This document shows positions 1 to 5,203 of a DNA stretch of 19,655 bases, in pieces. The DNA is taken from assembly GCA_964541895.1 (NCBI GenBank), contig CAZISM010000100.1:1-19655 (forward strand). The letters run 5' to 3'. The position numbers were made by a program, and so were the translations under genes. Below the pieces are notes generated by a model. It searched no databases. It was not told the DNA's origin and worked only from the letters and a program-made list of their open reading frames with translations. Source of the stretch: CAZISM01 sp964541895. Lineage in GTDB: Bacteria; Zhuqueibacterota; Zhuqueibacteria; Residuimicrobiales; Residuimicrobiaceae. Each line of letters starts with the position of its first letter. Position 1 is the first letter of the stretch.

Positions 1-984
1 TTGCGATTCATGGGCGATATTATTTTGACCACGCCGCTGCTGCAGGTTCTGCGCACGCGCTATCCATCCGCTCATATCGGGTATCTGGCGGAATCCCCCT
101 ATAACACGCTGCTGCAGCCGCATCCCTGTGTGGATTCGCTCTATGTGCTGGACCGGCATCGGCAGCTGTCGCAGCTGGCGCTGATCAGACAATTGCGCAG
201 AAGAAAATGGGATCTGGCCATCGATCTGTTCGGCAATCCGCGATCGGCCCTGTTGACCTTTCTCAGCGGGGCGCGCATGCGCATCGGCGGCGATTTTCGC
301 GGCCGGCGGCACTATTATACGCACCGCATTCAGGACGATGGCCGCCGCAAAACCGCCATTCAATTTCACCTGCAATATCTCCAACCCCTGGGTCTTGCGG
401 CCGAAGCCGATCCGCCACACCTCCAGGTGACAGAGGACGAACGGGCCTGGGCGATGCGCTTTCTGGCTGAGCTCGGCTACCAATCGACGCGTCCCGTCCT
501 CGCCCTTCATCCCGGCGCCACCTGGCCGGCCAAAAAATGGCAGGCGCACAAATTTGCCGAATTGGCGGCCAAATTGCATCGAGAGCAAATCGGACAGATC
601 TTGTTCACGATGGGGCCTGGTGAAGAAGAGCTGGTAACGTCGGTCCGCTCCCAGAGCGGTCTGGATATGCCCATGCCCAAACTGCTGTCACTGCGGCAAC
701 TGGCGGCGGTTCTACAACAGTGTCGCGCCCTGGTGGCCAATGATTGCGGCCCCATGCACCTGGCGCCGGCCGTCGGCACGCCGGTGGTGGGCCTATTCGG
801 ACCCGGTGAGCCGGATATATGGTTTCCGTATGATGCCGCCAAAGGACATCGGCTGGTCTATCACACCGTGGACTGCAGTCACTGCCATCGCGATTTCTGC
901 GACAAGATGACCTGTATGCAGGTCATCACCGTCGAACAAGTTTTCGAACAGGTGGTGTCTGCAATGACTTTTTCACACCCTTAA
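1..984 (+). CDS. Glycosyltransferase family 9 (LPS heptosyltransferase-like), 5' truncated
   Basis: This gene probably encodes a GT-B fold transferase of the ADP-heptose:LPS heptosyltransferase family, which acts on the cytoplasmic face of the inner membrane to build the lipopolysaccharide inner core. The visible protein opens with the family's N-terminal element, RFMGDIILTTPLLQVLR. Family members normally have several more residues (a beta strand) before it, so the true start almost certainly lies left of the window and the TTG at position 1 is only an edge artefact. The C-terminal donor-binding half is clear: LALHPGATWPAKKW near residue 168, then NDCGPMHLAPAVGTPVVGLFGP near residue 247. A Cys-containing tail (CSHCHRDFC) is also common in the family. 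The sugar acceptor cannot be told from sequence. The stop is followed 43 bases later by the NYN gene on the same strand, so they may be co-transcribed. Confidence 0.88.
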   Translation: MRFMGDIILTTPLLQVLRTRYPSAHIGYLAESPYNTLLQPHPCVDSLYVLDRHRQLSQLALIRQLRRRKWDLAIDLFGNPRSALLTFLSGARMRIGGDFRGRRHYYTHRIQDDGRRKTAIQFHLQYLQPLGLAAEADPPHLQVTEDERAWAMRFLAELGYQSTRPVLALHPGATWPAKKWQAHKFAELAAKLHREQIGQILFTMGPGEEELVTSVRSQSGLDMPMPKLLSLRQLAAVLQQCRALVANDCGPMHLAPAVGTPVVGLFGPGEPDIWFPYDAAKGHRLVYHTVDCSHCHRDFCDKMTCMQVITVEQVFEQVVSAMTFSHP

Positions 985-1033
985 AGGGGGGCAAGGTTTT
1001 GCGAAAGAAGCAAGGTACCAGCCTGAGGTGGCC

Positions 1034-1567
1034 ATGTCTGCGTCTCTGATGATCGTGGATGGCTACAATGTATTGCTGGCCGGCCGGCGCGGTTTGCAGT
1101 CCGACACCCTGCAGCAGGGGCGCGATCAGGTGCTGACGCAACTGCACAGCTATAGCGCAGGCAAAAAAATCAGAGTGGTGGTGGTGTTTGACGGCCAGCA
1201 CAGTATACGTGACGCGGTCGCCGGCAGGATGGCAGGCACGCGCGTGCTTTTTTCCAAGCCTCCTGAGACGGCTGATAGCCTGATCAAACGGCTGGTGGAA
1301 AAAGAACGGCAACCGGCGCGTCACGTCATTGTGGTGACCTCCGATCGGGCGATCGCCCAGTATGCCCGCTCCTGCGGCTGTCAACACTGGACCGTAGGTC
1401 AATTCCAGCAAAAGCTCAGCGAGCAGCGTTCCTCGCTGGAGCTGGACGATAAATATCGTCAGGGCGTATCCAGGCAGAACCTGGACGAGTGGTGTCGCCT
1501 GTTCGGTGTTTCTGCGTCTGGTGACGATGCGGCGGCTGATCATGCGGATGAGCAGGATGAACAATAA
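1034..1567 (+). CDS. YacP-like NYN domain protein (putative RNase)
   Basis: This small cytoplasmic protein of about 177 residues belongs to the NYN/PIN-like nuclease group, most similar in layout to YacP (Rae1-type) proteins. Visible hallmarks are the opening strand MIVDGYNVLL with its conserved Asp and Asn, VVVVFDGQ with a second acidic residue near residue 54, and VIVVTSDRAIAQYARSCG near residue 100, which carries the third acidic site. Family members cleave RNA using acidic residues and a metal ion. The cleavage activity here is inferred. I chose ATG 1034 because GAGG at 1025-1028 sits about five bases upstream; GTG 1028 in the same frame is possible but overlaps that site. The 3' end overlaps the start region of the histidine kinase gene, so the two are likely translated from one message. 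Confidence 0.8.
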   Translation: MSASLMIVDGYNVLLAGRRGLQSDTLQQGRDQVLTQLHSYSAGKKIRVVVVFDGQHSIRDAVAGRMAGTRVLFSKPPETADSLIKRLVEKERQPARHVIVVTSDRAIAQYARSCGCQHWTVGQFQQKLSEQRSSLELDDKYRQGVSRQNLDEWCRLFGVSASGDDAAADHADEQDEQ

Positions 1568-2876
1568 CGCAACAGGAAAAACCGGCTCTATCCTGAAACG
1601 GCGCAAGTGGATCGTCGCGCTGGTGATGGCGGTGAGCTTTCTCTTTTTGCTGGTGTACAATTTCGGCAGTTATATGGTGCTGTCACGAACCGGCCGGCAT
1701 CTGGAGCAGGCATTGGACGCCCGCTTGCACAGCGTGGCCGCCATGACCGTGCAGTTGATCGAGCGCCAGGTGACCGATCTCGCCTCCGAGTCGGACCGGA
1801 CGGGGCTGCGGCTTTTTTTGCAGCGCCTGCGCACGGAAAACCAACTGGAAGCGGCCTACCTGGTCGATTTTCAGAATCGTGTTCTGCTGGATTCTGATCC
1901 GGATTGGCAGCGCCTGGTGAGCCGCGCCTATCTGCAGAAAGACAGCACGGCCATACGACTGGCGCAGCAGGGCCGGATCCAGGTCTCGGCCCTGCACACG
2001 GTCACAAACAACCGTTTCAAGAGCGTCTATGCGGGGGTGATGGATCTGTACGGCAATCAGGCCATCGTCGTGCTCGAAGCCAACGCCGATTTTTTGCAGG
2101 CCATGGATGATTATTACCATCTGCTCTATCTTGGAATTTTGATCAGCCTTGTTATGCTGCTTCTGTTGATCGTGTTTTTGACCGCGGCCACGTCGCTGTT
2201 TCTGCGCACGGAAACGCAGCTGTTTCAGGCGCAACGGCTGGCGTCTCTGGGACAAATGGCAGCCACCGTGGCCCATGAAATTCGTAATCCGTTGGCCATC
2301 ATCAAAGGCACCGCCGAAGTGTTGCGCGAACGGGTCAAGGCGGAGCCGGAGCTGTTCGGCTATATTCATGATGAAATCGCCCGGCTGAATCGTCTGGTCA
2401 GCGATTTTCTTTCTTACGCCCGCGAACCGGTGCTGCGCAAAGAGAGCTGCGACCTGGCAGAGCTGATCAGCGAAAGCGTCCGTCGCCACCCTGCGTGTTC
2501 CCGCATCGACTGGACGCCGCCACCGTCCGAGGTCGTGGTCTATTGCGACCGGGACCGCATCCGCCAGGTTCTGGACAACCTGTTGCTCAATGCGCACCAG
2601 GCGATGGAGAACAGCGAGGGCCGCATTGAAATTTCCTTGCATCTCGAGCGGCATCGCGGCCGGCGTCATGCCGTGGTCGCCGTGCAGGATGAGGGGCCGG
2701 GACTGCAACATAATCAGCACGATATTTTTGAACCCTTTTACACCACCAAGTCGTCCGGAACCGGTCTGGGTCTGGCGGTGAGCCGGAATATCATCGAAAG
2801 CCATCAGGGAAGAATTGAAGCGCTGAACCGCACGCAGGGCGGCAGCGTTTTTCGATTCTATCTGCCGTTATCATGA
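1548..2876 (+). CDS. Membrane sensor histidine kinase (NtrB/ZraS-like)
   Basis: This is the sensor of a two-component system whose partner regulator follows 21 bases downstream. A first membrane segment (IVALVMAVSFLFLLVYNF) is followed by about 145 periplasmic residues with a Cache-like flavour (VYAGVMDLYGNQAIVVLEA) and a second membrane segment (LLYLGILISLVMLLLLIVFL). No clear HAMP domain follows. The kinase core is complete. The H box AHEIRNPL has its phospho-acceptor His codon at 2274-2276. The N box reads VLDNLLLNAHQAM, G1 is DEGPGL, and G2 is GTGLGLAVSRNII. The frame is open from GTG 1506, and ATGs at 1527, 1542, 1548 and 1557 are all candidates. None has a strong ribosome site, so the start is uncertain by up to 17 codons, and every option overlaps the NYN gene. 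The stimulus cannot be told from the sequence. Confidence 0.9.
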   Translation: MSRMNNNATGKTGSILKRRKWIVALVMAVSFLFLLVYNFGSYMVLSRTGRHLEQALDARLHSVAAMTVQLIERQVTDLASESDRTGLRLFLQRLRTENQLEAAYLVDFQNRVLLDSDPDWQRLVSRAYLQKDSTAIRLAQQGRIQVSALHTVTNNRFKSVYAGVMDLYGNQAIVVLEANADFLQAMDDYYHLLYLGILISLVMLLLLIVFLTAATSLFLRTETQLFQAQRLASLGQMAATVAHEIRNPLAIIKGTAEVLRERVKAEPELFGYIHDEIARLNRLVSDFLSYAREPVLRKESCDLAELISESVRRHPACSRIDWTPPPSEVVVYCDRDRIRQVLDNLLLNAHQAMENSEGRIEISLHLERHRGRRHAVVAVQDEGPGLQHNQHDIFEPFYTTKSSGTGLGLAVSRNIIESHQGRIEALNRTQGGSVFRFYLPLS

Positions 2877-2897
2877 TCGAACCTTTGCGAGCATACC

Positions 2898-4247
2898 ATG
2901 ACGATTGCCAAGCTGTTGATTGTGGATGATGAAAAAAGAATGTGCTCCATTTTAAAAGCCGCCCTGGAACAGCCGGACCGGTTGATAACCACGGCCGACA
3001 GCGGCGAGGCTGCGGTCGCCGCCCTGGGTGTGGAAACCTTTGACATCGTGCTCAGCGATATCAAAATGCCCGGCATCAGCGGCTTGCAGCTTTTGGAAAA
3101 AGTCAAAGCGAGAAATCCGGAGACGGAAGTGCTGTTGATGACGGCGTTTGCCGATACGCAAACGGCTGTGGATGCCATGAAGAAAGGCGCGTACGATTAT
3201 CTGATCAAGCCCTTCGAGATGGATGAGCTCAGGTTGAAAATCACCCGGATTCTGGAAAAGCGCGCCCTCAAACAGGAGAACGTGCAGCTCAAGAGTCGCA
3301 TCAAAAAGAGCTTTTCTCTGGAAAACATGGTGGGACGCAGCGGCGCCATGCAACAGGTGTATGAGCTGGTGCAAAAAGTAGCGGCCAGCGACGCCACGGT
3401 GCTCATCAGGGGCGAAAGCGGTACCGGCAAGGAGTTGATCGCGCAAGCTATTCATCAGTTGAGCAAGCGGCATGAGCAACCGTTCATCGCCGTGAACTGT
3501 GCGGCGCTGCCGGAAACCCTGCTGGAGAGCGAGCTGTTCGGACATGAAAAGGGCGCATTCACCGGCGCGGACCGGCAAAAGCCCGGTCGCTTTGAGCTGG
3601 CAGGCGCCGGGTCGCTGTTCCTGGATGAAATCGGTGACATGTCACCAGCCACGCAGGTGAAAATGCTGCGTGTACTGCAGGCCAGGGAAATCATGCGGGT
3701 CGGCGGTACGGAGACGATCGCGGTTCAGGCCCGCACCATAGCGGCCACCAACCGCAACCTGGAGGAGGCGGTTAAAAAGTCGGTGTTTCGCGAGGATTTG
3801 TATTATCGCATCAACGTGTTTCCGATCCAGCTGCCGCCGTTACGCGATCGCAGAGAGGACATTCCCGATCTGGTCGCCCATTTCCTCAAGGCTCAGAATC
3901 TGGATGCCCATGCCATTGACCCGAGCGTGATGCCGCTGTTGACCGCTTACAGCTGGCCGGGCAATGTGCGCGAGCTGGAAAACCTGATCGAGCGGGCGGT
4001 GATCATGTCCGGCGGTCAAATCATCACGCCGGCGGATTTGCCGCCGCATCTGCGCGGTGAGGCGCCGGCCGGGCCGCTGGCGAGCGGCGGCGAGGATTTC
4101 CCCACTCTCGACGACATGGAAAAGAATATGATTCAGAAAGCATTGCTGCGGGCGCACGGCAACAAAACCGTCGCGGCGCAGCTGTTGGGGATCACGCGGC
4201 GGCAGCTCTATTCTAAAATGGAACGCTGGGGCGGACCGGCGCGTTAA
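2898..4247 (+). CDS. NtrC-family sigma-54-dependent response regulator
   Basis: This 449-residue protein is a full-length bacterial enhancer-binding protein that should activate RNA polymerase carrying RpoN after phosphorylation by the upstream kinase. Residues 1-120 form a receiver domain with acidic pair D10/D11, phospho-acceptor D54, T82 and K104. Residues about 144-380 form the AAA+ domain: Walker A GESGTGKE at 172-179, the sigma-54 contact loop GAFTGA at 219-224, and Walker B LFLDEI at 240-245. The C-terminus (about 410-447) is a Fis-type helix-turn-helix, ending in KTVAAQLLGITRRQLYSKM. All key residues are present, so it should be functional. Its targets are unknown. The tetraheme cytochrome gene 118 bases downstream is the nearest candidate, but I found no -24/-12 element before it. 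No terminator is visible between them, so read-through is possible. Confidence 0.95.
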   Translation: MTIAKLLIVDDEKRMCSILKAALEQPDRLITTADSGEAAVAALGVETFDIVLSDIKMPGISGLQLLEKVKARNPETEVLLMTAFADTQTAVDAMKKGAYDYLIKPFEMDELRLKITRILEKRALKQENVQLKSRIKKSFSLENMVGRSGAMQQVYELVQKVAASDATVLIRGESGTGKELIAQAIHQLSKRHEQPFIAVNCAALPETLLESELFGHEKGAFTGADRQKPGRFELAGAGSLFLDEIGDMSPATQVKMLRVLQAREIMRVGGTETIAVQARTIAATNRNLEEAVKKSVFREDLYYRINVFPIQLPPLRDRREDIPDLVAHFLKAQNLDAHAIDPSVMPLLTAYSWPGNVRELENLIERAVIMSGGQIITPADLPPHLRGEAPAGPLASGGEDFPTLDDMEKNMIQKALLRAHGNKTVAAQLLGITRRQLYSKMERWGGPAR

Positions 4248-4353
4248 AGATCAAAGAGCAAAATGCGCAAATACTTCGTATATCCGTAATTTATATTTCT
4301 TGCATCAAGCGGCAAATATGCTTATTTTTTGAGGTAATTTCGATAACTCAATC

Positions 4354-4360
4354 AAGGAGG
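4354..4360 (+). promoter_or_regulatory. Strong ribosome binding site of the tetraheme cytochrome gene
   Basis: AAGGAGG lies five bases before ATG 4366, a near-consensus site that suggests high translation of this cytochrome and fixes its start. Confidence 0.8.
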
Positions 4361-4365
4361 TCCTC

Positions 4366-4899
4366 ATGAGAAACGCGCTCCTCGCCATTTTTGTTTTGGT
4401 TCTGGCGATCAGTGTTTTTGGTCAGAATGCACAGTATATCGGTTCTGAGAAATGCAAGATGTGCCATATGAGCAAGGCCAAAGGCGATGCCTACGGCGTC
4501 TGGAAAGCATCCAAGCATGCTCAGGCCTTTGCTACGCTCGCTACCGAAGAGGCCAAGGCTGTTGCAAAAAAAGCGGGAATTGAAGATCCGCAGAAATCTC
4601 CCAAATGTCTGAAATGCCACGTCACCGCCGCCGAAGCTCCGGCTACGGCTAAAGCGGCTACGTTTGCACAGACCGAGGGCGTGGGCTGCGAAGTGTGCCA
4701 TGGTCCGGGATCGCTGTACAAGGATATGAAGGTCATGAAGGCCCTCACCGCCGGCACGCAGGATGCCAAAGCCGTGGCCTATGTCAGAGGCGATAAAGCT
4801 TCGTGTGTCAAATGCCACAATCCCGAAAGCCCAACCTATAAACCTTTCAAAGCGGACGAGATGTTCAAACAGATCGCCCACAACATGCCGAAAAAGTAA
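4366..4899 (+). CDS. Secreted tetraheme cytochrome c (cytochrome c554-like)
   Basis: This 177-residue protein is a probable periplasmic electron carrier. A signal peptide (hydrophobic residues 4-18, likely cleavage near residue 19-22) is followed by the element YIGSEKCKMCH, with WKASKHAQAF shortly after, the arrangement typical of cytochrome c554-type domains. Four CxxCH heme-attachment motifs are present: CKMCH at residue 30, CLKCH, CEVCH and CVKCH. The region between motifs 1 and 2 is Ala/Lys-rich. Histidines outside the motifs could serve as distal ligands for some hemes. It has its own strong ribosome site and a terminator directly after it. It faces the 11- and 19-heme membrane cytochromes across a convergent junction, and I infer it may exchange electrons with them. 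A family assignment as nitrosomonad-type c554 would overstate what is seen; the substrate or partner is unknown. Confidence 0.88.
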   Translation: MRNALLAIFVLVLAISVFGQNAQYIGSEKCKMCHMSKAKGDAYGVWKASKHAQAFATLATEEAKAVAKKAGIEDPQKSPKCLKCHVTAAEAPATAKAATFAQTEGVGCEVCHGPGSLYKDMKVMKALTAGTQDAKAVAYVRGDKASCVKCHNPESPTYKPFKADEMFKQIAHNMPKK

Positions 4900-4920
4900 T
4901 CTGATTTTTAATACCTGTAT

Positions 4921-4957
4921 AAAGGTTCTGCCGCTGTAAACGGCAGGACCTTTTTTT
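4921..4957 (+). terminator. Rho-independent terminator after the tetraheme cytochrome
   Basis: An 11-base stem (AGGTTCTGCCG pairing with CGGCAGGACCT, one G:U pair) with loop CTGTAAA is followed by seven T residues. It ends the plus-strand transcript 21 bases after the cytochrome stop. Confidence 0.9.
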
Positions 4958-4986
4958 GTTTATGCGGCGATCAGGATCACACACAG

Positions 4987-5058
4987 TGTCATGAGATTGC
5001 TTCGCTGCATGGGAGAGACGTTTCTTTCGCAGCAGCCGTGCCTACGCTCGCAATGACA
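4987..5058. repeat. Intergenic inverted-repeat element of the TGTCATGAGATTGCTTCG ... CGCTCGCAATGACA type
   Basis: The ends TGTCATGAGATTGCTTCG (4987-5004) and CGCTCGCAATGACA (5045-5058) are partly inverted copies of each other: TGTCA pairs with TGACA and TTGC pairs with GCAA. The wording closely resembles a short dispersed palindromic repeat that I recall from intergenic regions of many bacterial genomes. Here the two ends are held about 40 bases apart by an unusual middle. I see only one copy in this window, so its repeat nature rests on recognition and not on internal evidence. Confidence 0.5.
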
Positions 5059-5089
5059 GGGTTTTTGTGGCTTTGATGGCCGGCGGGGA

Positions 5090-5103
5090 ATCCGCGGGCG
5101 GAT
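5090..5103. repeat. Short GC-rich inverted repeat
   Basis: ATCCGC and GCGGAT flank a two-base centre (5090-5103). It sits between the repeat element at 4987-5058 and two further hairpins. Function unknown. Confidence 0.35.
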
Positions 5104-5121
5104 CGGGAGCGGTATTGTATC

Positions 5122-5137
5122 TCGGGCGAATGCCCGA
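5122..5137. repeat. Hairpin with GAAT loop
   Basis: TCGGGC (5122-5127) and GCCCGA (5132-5137) form a perfect six-base stem around the loop GAAT. It lies downstream of the 19-heme cytochrome gene on the minus strand, so it could shape the 3' end of that transcript together with the next hairpin. Confidence 0.45.
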
Positions 5138-5146
5138 ATAATGGTT

Positions 5147-5173
5147 TCGCCCGGGGAAACATTCCCCGGGCGA
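5147..5173 (-). repeat. Perfect 12-base hairpin downstream of the 19-heme cytochrome gene
   Basis: TCGCCCGGGGAA (5147-5158) and TTCCCCGGGCGA (5162-5173) are exact reverse complements separated by ACA. On the minus strand this structure starts 31 bases after the stop of the 19-heme cytochrome gene. No T-run follows on either strand, so it is not a classical intrinsic terminator; a transcript-protecting 3' stem or a dispersed repeat is more likely. Confidence 0.55.
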
Positions 5174-5203
5174 GCAGCGATTAAAACTAAAAGATCTTTA
5201 TGC

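Noticed and set aside
1..3. TTG as the native start of the heptosyltransferase
   Set aside because: The family has an N-terminal strand before RFMGDIILTTP, and the open frame reaches the window edge, so the start lies outside.
1683..2804. Minus-strand open frame (373 codons) opposite the histidine kinase
   Set aside because: The kinase has all its catalytic boxes; the antisense product is Gln/His-rich with no domain and is best explained by codon bias.
4248..4365. Possible sigma-54 promoter before the tetraheme gene
   Set aside because: A scan by eye for GG-N10-GC found none; the only GG and GC pairs have the wrong spacing.
5147..5173. Intrinsic terminator of the 19-heme gene
   Set aside because: The stem is perfect but no T-run follows on either strand, so I list it as a hairpin only.
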